Shown: positions 1 through 6,543, numbered from the stretch's first letter. The stretch: 8,063 bases of DNA from Chitinophagaceae bacterium (GCA_017989935.1 JAGNOY010000077.1:1-8063), one strand, 5' to 3'. Program-made: numbers and translations. The notes: generated by a model from the letters alone, not told the origin.

Positions 1-372
1 ATTGGTGCCAATTGCTTCTTGGATACTTTTAAGTCCATTATGTCCAGCATCCGAACCTGAAGCTCTTAATTTAAGCACTTCTAAAGGAAACGCTAAGTCG
101 TCAACCACTGTAAGTATATTTTCAACTGGGATTTTTTCCTTATCCATCCAATATTTATAAGCCTTACCACTTAAATTCATATAAGTAGTAGGTTTGATTA
201 AGATCAGCATTCTGCCTTTAAATTTTACTTCTGCGATATCGGCAAGTCTTTCATTTTGGAATATGGCTTTATGTTTTTCGGCAAAATAATTCAATACATC
301 AAAACCAATATTGTGTCTGGTTTCGACATATTCGTTACCAATATTTCCTAAGCCGATAATTAGATATTTCAT
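1..372 (-). CDS. pth: Peptidyl-tRNA hydrolase, C-terminal end cut by the window edge
   Basis: The enzyme cleaves the ester bond of peptidyl-tRNAs that drop off ribosomes, recycling tRNA in the cytoplasm. The 124 visible residues start at an ATG (complement of 370-372) and read MKYLIIGLGNIGNEY. They carry the family's signature residues at the expected places: Asn10, the catalytic His20 in TRHN (18-21), Asn66 in TYMNLSG (63-69), the Asp pair at 91-92 (second one equivalent to the catalytic Asp), and His111-Asn112 in the GHNGLKSI block. The usual SGGHNG is SDAGHNG here, a mild variant. Family members are about 185-195 residues, so roughly one third is missing beyond base 1. The gene lies 40 bases downstream of the exported-protein gene on the same strand and could share its transcript. 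Family assignment is near certain. Confidence 0.97.
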   Translation of the reverse strand, partial: MKYLIIGLGNIGNEYVETRHNIGFDVLNYFAEKHKAIFQNERLADIAEVKFKGRMLILIKPTTYMNLSGKAYKYWMDKEKIPVENILTVVDDLAFPLEVLKLRASGSDAGHNGLKSIQEAIGTN

Positions 373-412
373 TGAATAAAAGAGAAGGTAAAATGTGGAC
401 TTTTCAAGTTAA

Positions 413-1048
413 TTATTTCAGGCTTTCTAATTCAGCCTTCGTGACAATCTTATAATCAGCAGGAATGGAGAATTCTTTTGAATCCAACACTTTTATTTCT
501 ACTAGGGTGGCTAGAAACTTCATGGTATTATTGCCTGAAGCCAAGGTGATGTATTCTAAAGGTATTCCTTTTAATCCAGGAAACATTGTATTAAAACTTT
601 CATTTTGTGGGATTAATTCGGAGGTATAAAAAATATCAACTTGGTCGCCATTTTTGTAAGTTACCTTATTTCCTTTGGTGTGATAACCAACAATTTTTTT
701 TGTTTCGTTTATATCGTTGAACTGGGCTTGTTCAAATCGCTTGTTTTTAGTTTTTAATTCTTCTTGTGTGATTTCTAAGGCATACTTTCCTCCATTTTTG
801 ACATTTAATGAAAGGGTGATACCAGTTTTTTGATTATAGATAGTTACATTGTTAAAACCATTGTTCATGGCCCATTCTTGTTTAATCATGCCTCCTTTGA
901 CCGAGATTACATAGATGCCATCTGGGCTTGAACTACCTTTTAGATATACATCATATTTAATAACCCCTTCTGAAAAGATCTTTTGGGCTATAGATTGCGA
1001 AGCGTGAAAAAGCAGTGAAAAGAATAATATCGAGAAAAATTTTGACAT
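413..1048 (-). CDS. Exported DUF4412-like protein of unknown function
   Basis: A 211-residue protein with a clear Sec signal peptide: Lys3, a hydrophobic stretch at about residues 4-17, and a likely signal peptidase I site after SIA (19-21), just before Gln22. There is no lipobox cysteine, so it should be periplasmic or outer-surface, not a lipoprotein. The mature part opens with GVIKYDVYLKG and continues with alternating short beta-strand-like segments. Further blocks are TIYNQKTGITLSLN, ETKKIVGYHTKG, a VDIFYTSELIP segment, FPGLKGIPLEYITLASGNNTMKF and a C-terminal FSIPADYKIVTKAELESL. This order (GxIxYxV, KTxxxxGY, YYTxxI, GLKGxPLEY, F.IPxxYK) is what I recall for Bacteroidota DUF4412/GLPGLI-like exported proteins, which have no established function. 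The gene sits 43 bases after the LytTR regulator and 40 before pth. Co-transcription with the regulator is possible but unproven. Confidence 0.75.
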   Translation of the reverse strand: MSKFFSILFFSLLFHASQSIAQKIFSEGVIKYDVYLKGSSSPDGIYVISVKGGMIKQEWAMNNGFNNVTIYNQKTGITLSLNVKNGGKYALEITQEELKTKNKRFEQAQFNDINETKKIVGYHTKGNKVTYKNGDQVDIFYTSELIPQNESFNTMFPGLKGIPLEYITLASGNNTMKFLATLVEIKVLDSKEFSIPADYKIVTKAELESLK

Positions 1049-1091
1049 ATTTTTTGATGAAGTTATGGTGAATTGGACTTCAATAAGTTAT

Positions 1092-1841
1092 CTACAAGTT
1101 AAGCATTTTAATCAGTTCTTCTTTTTTTCTACGACTTACTTCTACTTCTGTGTCATCGGTCATAACTACAATATTTACATCTCCTTTCAGGAACTTAGAA
1201 ATATAATTTACATTCACTAAATGCGAATTGTGCACTCTGCAAAAACGATTTGCTTGAAGTATGCTTTCAACCTCTTTTAATGTTTTGCTCACCAAAATTT
1301 TATCACCTCCATTCAAGTAAATATGAGTATAATTATTTGAAGACATGCACCGAATAATTTCACTCGCATTGACGAATTTTAAGCCTTCGCTTGTTGGCAA
1401 AGCAATTCGGTTGAAGGTATCATTGTTATTTAAAAGCTGAATATTTTCAAGCAATATTTTCACTTTTTCTAATGGTTGAGTGACAGATTTGTGATCACGA
1501 ACTCTTTGTACTGCTTGTATGAGTTCATCGGTATTTATAGGTTTTAATAAATAATCAATGGCACTATATTGTATGGCTCTGATACCATATTGGCTATGAG
1601 CAGTAGTGAAAATTACGTCAAAATGAATGTTTTGTATTTTTTCGAGTATATCAAATCCTGTCATTCCTGGTAATTCGATATCCATAAACACCAAATCAGG
1701 ATTTAAAGTAGATATTTTCAGTAGGGCATCACTTGGTTTGCTACAAATTGCCACAACCTTTAACTGAGGTAAATAATGTTGTAGTAGTTTATCTAGGACC
1801 TGTGAGCTTGTTATTTCATCATCGACAATGATAACTCTCAT
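1092..1841 (-). CDS. LytTR-family response regulator (receiver plus DNA-binding domain)
   Basis: A 249-residue two-domain cytoplasmic regulator. Residues 1-118 form a CheY-like receiver: acidic pair Asp7-Asp8, phospho-acceptor Asp54 in VFMDIELPGMTG, Thr79/Thr80 after the fourth strand, Tyr97 and the invariant Lys100-Pro101 in DYLLKPI. After a linker of about 25 residues, residues 145-248 form a LytTR DNA-binding domain with the family's FCRVHNSHLVNVNYI block (200-214) and the C-terminal VEVSRRKKEEL (233-243). Every receiver residue needed for phosphorylation is present, so it should be driven by a LytS/YehU-type (5TMR or 7TMR) histidine kinase. None is in the window. It is divergent from the CDP-sugar operon across 148 bases and upstream of the exported DUF4412-like gene, so either could be a target, though nothing in the sequence proves this. 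Confidence 0.95.
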   Translation of the reverse strand: MRVIIVDDEITSSQVLDKLLQHYLPQLKVVAICSKPSDALLKISTLNPDLVFMDIELPGMTGFDILEKIQNIHFDVIFTTAHSQYGIRAIQYSAIDYLLKPINTDELIQAVQRVRDHKSVTQPLEKVKILLENIQLLNNNDTFNRIALPTSEGLKFVNASEIIRCMSSNNYTHIYLNGGDKILVSKTLKEVESILQANRFCRVHNSHLVNVNYISKFLKGDVNIVVMTDDTEVEVSRRKKEELIKMLNL

Positions 1842-1844
1842 GGC

Positions 1845-1853
1845 GTAAATTTA
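1845..1853 (-). promoter_or_regulatory. Possible -7 box directly before the LytTR regulator start
   Basis: On the minus strand the bases before the ATG read TAAATTTACGCCATG. TAAATTTA matches the Bacteroidota sigma-A -7 consensus TAnnTTTG except for the last base. It ends only a few bases from the start codon, which would give a leaderless or nearly leaderless mRNA. The nearest upstream TTG is 27 bases away, too far for a good -33 element, so the call is weak. It resembles the box before the gene at 5362, which also ends in CGCCATG. Confidence 0.25.
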
Positions 1854-1901
1854 ATATTTTTAATCTAAAAAATGCTTCTTCAATTAACTTTAATTTTTCT
1901 T

Positions 1902-1930
1902 TTGCTTCCTTTGAACTTTCTTTATCTTGC
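1902..1930 (+). promoter_or_regulatory. Putative sigma-A promoter of the CDP-sugar operon
   Basis: A TTG at 1902-1904 is separated by 18 bases from TATCTTGC at 1923-1930. The latter matches TAnnTTTG at the first six positions but not at the last two. The 17-23 base spacing is that known for Bacteroidota TTG/TAnnTTTG promoters. Transcription would begin near 1936, leaving a leader of about 50 bases ending in an A-rich stretch before the ATG at 1990. No Shine-Dalgarno sequence is visible, as is usual in the phylum. Confidence 0.4.
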
Positions 1931-1989
1931 GGTGTTCTAAATAAATTCAGTTAAAATTGAATTTATTAAGAAATTTAAAAAAAATATAC

Positions 1990-2766
1990 ATGAAAGTTGT
2001 AATTTTCGCGGGCGGTTTGGGCACCCGTATTTCTGAAGAAAGTCATTTACGACCAAAACCTATGATTGAAATAGGTGGCAAACCTATTTTGTGGCATATC
2101 ATGAATATATATGCCCATTTCGGACATAATGAATTTATTATTTGCTGTGGTTATAAAGCTCATGTAATCAAAGAGTATTTTACAAATTATTTTTTACATA
2201 ATGCAGATGTCACCGTTGATCTGAAAGATAATCAACTTGAAATTCATAAAAGTAATACTGAACCATTTAAGGTGACTATGATTGACACCGGAATTGATAC
2301 AATGACGGCAGGCAGACTGAAAAGAGTATTGCCTTACACCAATCATGAACCTTTTATGCTGACTTATGGAGATGGTGTATGTGATATAAATATACATGAA
2401 CTCCTTCAATTTCATCAACAGCATGGCAAAGTTTGCACAATGACTACCATTCAGCCAAGTAGTAGATTTGGTGTGGTAAGGATGGATGAAGATGGCACTG
2501 TGAACCAATTTGAAGAAAAACCAGAAGATAGCGGTACTTGGATTAATGGTGGTTTCTTTATACTTCAACCAGAAATTGCAAATTACCTAGCTAATGATAA
2601 TTTAGATGATATGATGTGGGAAAGACAACCCATGTATGATTTGGCATCTGACAGACAAATTGTAGGTTTTAGACATAAAGGTTTTTGGAAGTGCATGGAC
2701 ACTATGCGTGACAAAGAGGAATTAGAAAAATTGTGGGATACAAATCCAATTTGGAAAAAATGGTAA
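1990..2766 (+). CDS. rfbF: Glucose-1-phosphate cytidylyltransferase
   Basis: Also called ddhA. It catalyses CTP + glucose 1-phosphate to CDP-glucose + pyrophosphate, the entry step to CDP-linked deoxysugars. The 258-residue product matches the family's usual 257-260. Visible motifs are the nucleotide-binding GGLGTRISEE (8-17), RPKPM with Lys23 (21-25), TYGDGV with the metal-binding Asp128 (125-130), FEEKP (174-178), NGGFF (187-190 region) and the C-terminal GFWKCMDTMRDKEEL (231-245) with the second metal ligand Asp237. I chose the ATG at 1990 because MKVVIFAGGLG is the normal family N-terminus. An in-frame TTG at 1957 would add 11 residues encoded by the A/T-rich leader. The stop overlaps the next gene by 7 bases, which supports an operon. 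Substrate specificity for glucose/CTP follows from close motif agreement and from the dehydratase partner next door. Confidence 0.96.
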   Translation: MKVVIFAGGLGTRISEESHLRPKPMIEIGGKPILWHIMNIYAHFGHNEFIICCGYKAHVIKEYFTNYFLHNADVTVDLKDNQLEIHKSNTEPFKVTMIDTGIDTMTAGRLKRVLPYTNHEPFMLTYGDGVCDINIHELLQFHQQHGKVCTMTTIQPSSRFGVVRMDEDGTVNQFEEKPEDSGTWINGGFFILQPEIANYLANDNLDDMMWERQPMYDLASDRQIVGFRHKGFWKCMDTMRDKEELEKLWDTNPIWKKW

Positions 2767-3860
2767 ACTTAGCCTACTTAAGAAAATATTATCAAGGTAA
2801 AAAAGTATGGCTTTCTGGCCACACTGGCTTTAAAGGAAGTTGGATGCTACAAGTGCTTTCATTGATGGGAGCAGAAGTGAGAGGATATTCATTAGCACCT
2901 GAACATACTTACGATCTTTATAACTCAATTCAAGGTGATGATTTATGTGAAAAAAGTACCATTCACGATATTCGAGATGTAGAAAAAGTTAAGTCTGAAA
3001 TACTAGAATTTCAACCAGATTTTGTTTTCCATTTAGCTGCCCAACCACTTGTACTTAAAGGATATCAAGAGCCACTTTATACTTTTGAAGTGAACGGACA
3101 AGGCACTGCAAATGTGCTAAATGCCTTGCGATTTCTTGAAAAGCCTTGTGTAGCAGTCATGATTACGACCGATAAGGTGTATGAAAATAAAGATGTGCCA
3201 AAAGATTTTATTGAGGACGATAAATTGGGTGGTCATGACCCATATTCGGCAAGTAAGGCAGTCTCAGAAATCATGATAGCTTCATATCGTTCTTCTTTTT
3301 TTGCACCTGCCCAGTACGAAAAACATCTTAAATCTATAGTGTCAGTAAGAGCAGGTAACGTAATTGGTGGAGGTGATTTTGCTGACAATAGAATTATTCC
3401 TGATATTATTCATTCAATAAAGAATGACAAGAATGTATTTCTTCGTTACCCTAAGGCTACTAGACCTTGGCAACATGTGTTAGAACCTATCGGGGCTTAT
3501 TTATTTCTTGCAACAAAAATGGTTGATCAACCAACAGCCTATTGTTCAGCCTATAATATTGGTCCAGAAAGTACTGATGTGTTGAGAGTCGAGGAATTAA
3601 CCAACATTGCATTCAGCATTGCAGGCAAAGGAAAAATAGAATATGATTTAAATGCAGAAAAACTTCATGAAGCAGCTACTTTAATGTTAGATATTCATAA
3701 AATCAAAAATGAAATTCAATGGTCGCCGAAGATGAATGCCCAAAAAGCGATTGAAATGACCATTCAATGGTATTTGGATGAACAAGCAGCTGACATAAAA
3801 TGTCTACACCAAATCAATGAATATTTTGATAATGTAATCAATGATGCAAACAACTTTTAA
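2760..3860 (+). CDS. rfbG: CDP-glucose 4,6-dehydratase
   Basis: Also called ddhB. This NAD-dependent extended SDR enzyme converts CDP-glucose to CDP-4-keto-6-deoxyglucose. The 366-residue product fits the family (about 360). The Rossmann glycine motif reads SGHTGFKGSW (19-28), typical of RfbG rather than of dTDP-specific RmlB. HLAAQPLV (91-98) follows. The catalytic triad region is TTDKVY (136-141), with Asp-Lys where RmlB has Asp-Glu. Tyr162 and Lys166 sit in DPYSASK, and SVRAGNVIGGGD (195-206) and RPWQHVLEP (235-243) are RfbG hallmarks. The start is the ATG at 2760, inside ATGGTAA where the rfbF stop lies. A GTG at 2733 is possible but would lengthen the overlap and add nine residues unlike the family. 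Translation is probably coupled to rfbF. Confidence 0.95.
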   Translation: MVNLAYLRKYYQGKKVWLSGHTGFKGSWMLQVLSLMGAEVRGYSLAPEHTYDLYNSIQGDDLCEKSTIHDIRDVEKVKSEILEFQPDFVFHLAAQPLVLKGYQEPLYTFEVNGQGTANVLNALRFLEKPCVAVMITTDKVYENKDVPKDFIEDDKLGGHDPYSASKAVSEIMIASYRSSFFAPAQYEKHLKSIVSVRAGNVIGGGDFADNRIIPDIIHSIKNDKNVFLRYPKATRPWQHVLEPIGAYLFLATKMVDQPTAYCSAYNIGPESTDVLRVEELTNIAFSIAGKGKIEYDLNAEKLHEAATLMLDIHKIKNEIQWSPKMNAQKAIEMTIQWYLDEQAADIKCLHQINEYFDNVINDANNF

Positions 3861-3868
3861 AGTGGACT

Positions 3869-4414
3869 ATGAATCAAGATATTATTGAAACAAACATAGC
3901 GGCTGTTAAATTGATACAACAATTCAGGGCAGAAGATCATAGGGGCGTTTTTATTAAAACATTTCATCAAGATTCTTTTCAGCAAGCTGGAATCAATTTT
4001 CACATGAAAGAAAGCTTTTATTCTATTTCAAAAAAAAATGTAGTTCGTGGGATGCACTTTCATCATCCTCCTTATGATCATGATAAAATAGTGTTTTGTA
4101 CCGAAGGAAAAATTTTGGATATTGCCTTGGACCTTCGAAAAAATGAAGCGACATACGGACAATGGATTGAGCAGGAATTATCAGCAGATAATAATCAGGC
4201 TTTATTTATCCCAAAAGGTTTTGCTCATGGTTTTTTAACCTTAAGCGAACATGCAACAGCTTTTTATTTTGTGAGTGGTGAGTATCAGGCTAGTGCCGAT
4301 GATGGTATCCGATTTGATAGCTTCGGAATGAATTGGAAAGGAGTTGATCCAATTGTTTCAGCAAGAGATTTATCATTTAAATCATTCACTGAGTTTGATT
4401 CTCCATTTAATTAA
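3869..4414 (+). CDS. RmlC-like nucleotide-4-keto-6-deoxysugar epimerase
   Basis: A 181-residue cupin of the dTDP-4-dehydrorhamnose 3,5-epimerase (RfbC/RmlC) family, which inverts C3 and/or C5 of a 4-keto-6-deoxy-hexose nucleotide. RmlC active-site residues are conserved: DHRGVF (23-28), Arg60 and the base His63 in RGMHFH (60-65), Lys73 in DHDK, His120 in GFAHGF (118-122), the general acid Tyr133, and Asp167 in SARDLSF, which pairs with the base His. Departures from classic RmlC are RGMHFHHPPYDHDK in place of RGLHYQ...QGK. I have seen this type associated with rfbF/rfbG cassettes. It starts 8 bases after rfbG, so its substrate is most likely CDP-4-keto-6-deoxyglucose, not a dTDP sugar. Whether it acts on C3, C5 or both cannot be told from sequence. 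Confidence 0.9.
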   Translation: MNQDIIETNIAAVKLIQQFRAEDHRGVFIKTFHQDSFQQAGINFHMKESFYSISKKNVVRGMHFHHPPYDHDKIVFCTEGKILDIALDLRKNEATYGQWIEQELSADNNQALFIPKGFAHGFLTLSEHATAFYFVSGEYQASADDGIRFDSFGMNWKGVDPIVSARDLSFKSFTEFDSPFN

Positions 4415-4425
4415 ACAATTTACTT

Positions 4426-5298
4426 ATGAAAATTTTTATCTCAGGAGCCTCTGGATTAGTTGGAGGAAATTGTCTCAAACATTTTAAGGAAGAAGGACAT
4501 GAAGTGATCGGTTCTTATTTTAGTTATCCTACACCCGAAACGGTATATTATAATACTTTAGACGAAAAGGATGCAGCCAACTTTGATCTTATAGGTTTTA
4601 AACCTGAAGTTATTGTGCATTGTGGAGCTTTAACTCATGTGGATTATTGCGAAGATCATGTGGAGGAAAGCTATGAAAAAACAGTAACCTCGACTAAAAA
4701 TTTATTAGAACTAACCAAACAATGCCAAGCCAAGTTGGTATATATTTCTACTGATTATGTTTTCGATGGACATCACGGACCTTATAGTGAAGAAGATCAA
4801 GTAAATCCATTGAGTGTTTATGCAGCACATAAACTTGAAGCTGAAAATCTTGTTTTACAAGATGATGTACAACATCTAGTTTTAAGAGTGACTAATGTAT
4901 ATGGACATGAAATTAGAAATAAGAACTTCGTAGCAAGAATTATTGAGCAATGTGTAGCTAAGCAAAAGTTGACCTTAAAATTACCTTACGATCAATATGC
5001 TACTCCATCTAATGCATGGGATATAGCCAGAGCAATGCTTGTTTTATTAAATGATCAGCATAGTGGTATTTTTCATATTGCAAGTACGGATTGGATGAAT
5101 CGGGTAGAGCTTGCATTAACAGTATTGAAGTATTTTCCAGATGCTGTTTATGAACTAATACCTTTAAGCACAGCAGACTTAAAACAAGCCGCCAACAGAC
5201 CTTTACGTGGTGGCTTATTGAAAAGTAAATTTTCTGACCTTTACCCAGCATTTTTATTTAGTAATGTAGATTCTTTTGTGCAACAAAGTTTAAAATAG
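4426..5298 (+). CDS. RmlD-like NAD(P)-dependent sugar-nucleotide reductase
   Basis: A 290-residue extended SDR of the dTDP-4-dehydrorhamnose reductase (RfbD/RmlD) family. The cofactor motif is SGASGLVGG (6-14). HCGALTHVDYCE (65-76) and YISTDYVFDG (106-115) follow, and the catalytic Tyr132 and Lys136 are in YAAHK. VLRVTNVYG (152-160) is also family-typical. It most likely reduces the C4 keto group of the epimerised CDP-6-deoxyhexulose, ending the pathway that the three upstream genes begin. It lies 11 bases after the epimerase gene and is the last gene of the cassette. The gap to the next gene is 63 bases and carries that gene's own promoter-like box. A specific name (rmlD) is withheld because the substrate is inferred to be CDP-linked, and the stereochemistry of the product alcohol is unknown. 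Confidence 0.87.
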   Translation: MKIFISGASGLVGGNCLKHFKEEGHEVIGSYFSYPTPETVYYNTLDEKDAANFDLIGFKPEVIVHCGALTHVDYCEDHVEESYEKTVTSTKNLLELTKQCQAKLVYISTDYVFDGHHGPYSEEDQVNPLSVYAAHKLEAENLVLQDDVQHLVLRVTNVYGHEIRNKNFVARIIEQCVAKQKLTLKLPYDQYATPSNAWDIARAMLVLLNDQHSGIFHIASTDWMNRVELALTVLKYFPDAVYELIPLSTADLKQAANRPLRGGLLKSKFSDLYPAFLFSNVDSFVQQSLK

Positions 5299-5349
5299 TC
5301 CGATTTAAATTACGTCCTCTCTTGAAGTACTGAAATCCTACATTTTTAT

Positions 5350-5358
5350 TACCTTCGC
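5350..5358 (+). promoter_or_regulatory. Promoter -7 box abutting the start of the PLP enzyme gene
   Basis: TACCTTCGC at 5350-5358 matches the Bacteroidota TAnnTTTG(C) box with one change (T to C), and is followed by GCC and the ATG. A transcript starting a few bases downstream would be leaderless or nearly so. The closest TTG (5322-5324) is 25 bases upstream, slightly beyond the usual spacing, so the -33 element is poor. Confidence 0.4.
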
Positions 5359-5361
5359 GCC

Positions 5362-6348
5362 ATGAATACTCAAAAACGCGTCTTTAATAATATCGTAGAA
5401 GCCATAGGCAATACGCCTTTAATTCGTTTAAATCATATTACAGAGGGTTTTCCTTGTCCTGTGTATGCCAAGGTCGAATACTTCAATCCTGGAAATAGTA
5501 TCAAAGATAGAATTGCTTTGAAGCTTATTGAAGACGCAGAAAAAAAGGGTGTTTTAAAACCCGGAGATACTATTGTTGAGTGTACTAGTGGAAATACAGG
5601 TATGGGCTTAGCATTGGTAGCCTTAACAAAGGGCTACAAATGTGTATTTACTTTGGCCGATAAAATGAGTAAAGAAAAAGTAGATATTTTAAGAGCTATG
5701 GGTGCAGAGGTGCATGTTTGTCCGACCAATGTAGAACCTGAAGATCCAAGATCTTATTATTCTGTGGCTGCAAGAATTGCGAAAGAGCGGAATGGTTGGA
5801 ATCCTGATCAGTATAATAACTTAAGCAATCGCGAAGCACATTTTTTAAGTACAGGCCCAGAAATATGGGATCAAACTGAAGGGAAAATTACACATTATAT
5901 AGCATCTACAGGAACAGGGGGAACATTGATTGGAACAGGAATGTACTTAAAATCTAAGAATAAGGATGTGAAAGTAATTGGTATAGATCCTGATGGTTCG
6001 ATATTGAAGCATTGGTTTGATACAGGTGAAATAAAACCTGAGTTAGCCAAAGTATATGCAGTAGAAGGTATGGGCGAGGATTTTATTCCTCAAAATTATG
6101 ACAGACAATATATCGATCACATGGAAACTATCCAAGACAAAGAATCCTTGTTGATGTGTCGCAGATTAGCCAAAGAAGAAGGGTTGTTTTGTGGTTCTTC
6201 GGCGGGTGCTGCGGTTCAAGGTTTGTTGCAACTAAAAGATACTTTCAAGCCTGATGATTTAGTCGTGGTGGTATTACATGATCATGGTAGTCGTTATGTC
6301 GGCAAAATTTATAACGATGATTGGATGAAAGAGAAAGGTTTCTTATAG
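5362..6348 (+). CDS. PLP-dependent cysteine synthase / cystathionine beta-synthase family enzyme
   Basis: A 328-residue fold-type II PLP enzyme. Members replace the beta substituent of serine or O-acetylserine, with sulfide (cysteine synthase) or homocysteine (cystathionine beta-synthase). Visible are NTPLIRL (17-23), the PLP Schiff-base Lys48 in NPGNSIKDR (42-50), the substrate loop TSGNTG (75-80), EPEDPRSYYSVA (125-136), the GTGGT phosphate-binding loop (184-188), VEGMGEDFIP (234-243), CGSSAG (277-282) and HDHGSRYVGKIYND (306-319). The PEDPRSYYSV and HDHGSRYVGKIYNDDW blocks favour the cystathionine beta-synthase-like branch over classic CysK. The C-terminal CBS-domain pair of many such enzymes is absent: the protein ends right after the core. 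Asn45 stands where many members have Gly, and Cys74 where many have Pro. The reaction cannot be fixed without assay. It is probably a separate transcription unit from the sugar operon. Confidence 0.92.
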   Translation: MNTQKRVFNNIVEAIGNTPLIRLNHITEGFPCPVYAKVEYFNPGNSIKDRIALKLIEDAEKKGVLKPGDTIVECTSGNTGMGLALVALTKGYKCVFTLADKMSKEKVDILRAMGAEVHVCPTNVEPEDPRSYYSVAARIAKERNGWNPDQYNNLSNREAHFLSTGPEIWDQTEGKITHYIASTGTGGTLIGTGMYLKSKNKDVKVIGIDPDGSILKHWFDTGEIKPELAKVYAVEGMGEDFIPQNYDRQYIDHMETIQDKESLLMCRRLAKEEGLFCGSSAGAAVQGLLQLKDTFKPDDLVVVVLHDHGSRYVGKIYNDDWMKEKGFL

Positions 6349-6370
6349 TCTTCAATACAATTTATTTTTA

Positions 6371-6510
6371 GGATGATTTGGGTGGCAGACACGCTTTCCG
6401 CTGCTACTCCTCTTCCGATTCGGCTATGATGTGTCAGGATAAAAGAAATTTCGAGAAGCCTCTCGGAATGCGGGGTATCCGCTGCAATCGTTGCCACGAC
6501 TCCGATATAA
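6371..6510. repeat. G+C-richer structured intergenic element
   Basis: This 140-base stretch begins 22 bases after the PLP enzyme stop. It is visibly richer in G and C than everything around it. The 8-base word TCCGCTGC occurs twice in the same direction (6397-6404 and 6478-6485). Small inverted repeats include CGAGA/TCTCG (6452-6465) and GCGG/CCGC near 6470-6482. One minus-strand frame stays open through it (6309-6497), but it resembles no protein I know and overlaps the PLP gene. From memory, segments with paired TCCGCTGC words recur between genes in other Bacteroidota, so it is probably an interspersed repeat. That is not verified here, and its orientation is unknown. Confidence 0.5.
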
Positions 6511-6516
6511 AATCAA

Positions 6517-6543
6517 ATGACTAGTGATAAGTCATGAATTTTT
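6517..6543 (+). terminator. Weak hairpin plus T-run, possible terminator
   Basis: ATGACT (6517-6522) and AGTCAT (6530-6535) form a perfect 6-base-pair stem with a 7-base loop, followed within three bases by TTTTT (6539-6543). The stem is A/T-rich and lies about 170 bases after the PLP enzyme stop, so termination here is only a possibility. Confidence 0.25.

Noticed and set aside
1957..1989. Upstream TTG start for rfbF adding 11 residues
   Set aside because: The added residues come from an A/T-rich leader and are unlike the family, whose N-terminus is MKxVIxAGGxGTR at the ATG of 1990.
2194..2568. 124-residue open frame on the minus strand inside rfbF
   Set aside because: It lies antisense within a strongly matched cytidylyltransferase gene and resembles no known protein.
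5009..5251. 80-residue minus-strand frame inside the reductase gene
   Set aside because: It is antisense to a well-supported SDR gene, with no family-like motif and no start context.
1990..5298. dTDP-L-rhamnose (rmlABCD) operon
   Set aside because: The gene order looks similar, but the first two products carry CDP-glucose pathway motifs (GGLGTRISEE, SGHTGFKGSW, TTDKVY) and not RmlA/RmlB ones.
6309..6497. 62-residue minus-strand frame over the G+C-rich element
   Set aside because: It overlaps the end of the PLP enzyme gene, shows no recognisable domain, and its open frame is explained by local base composition.
6522..6530. TAGTGATAA, also present inside both tandem copies, as a remnant third repeat
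   Set aside because: Only about nine bases match and the flanks do not align, so chance in A/T-rich DNA is sufficient.
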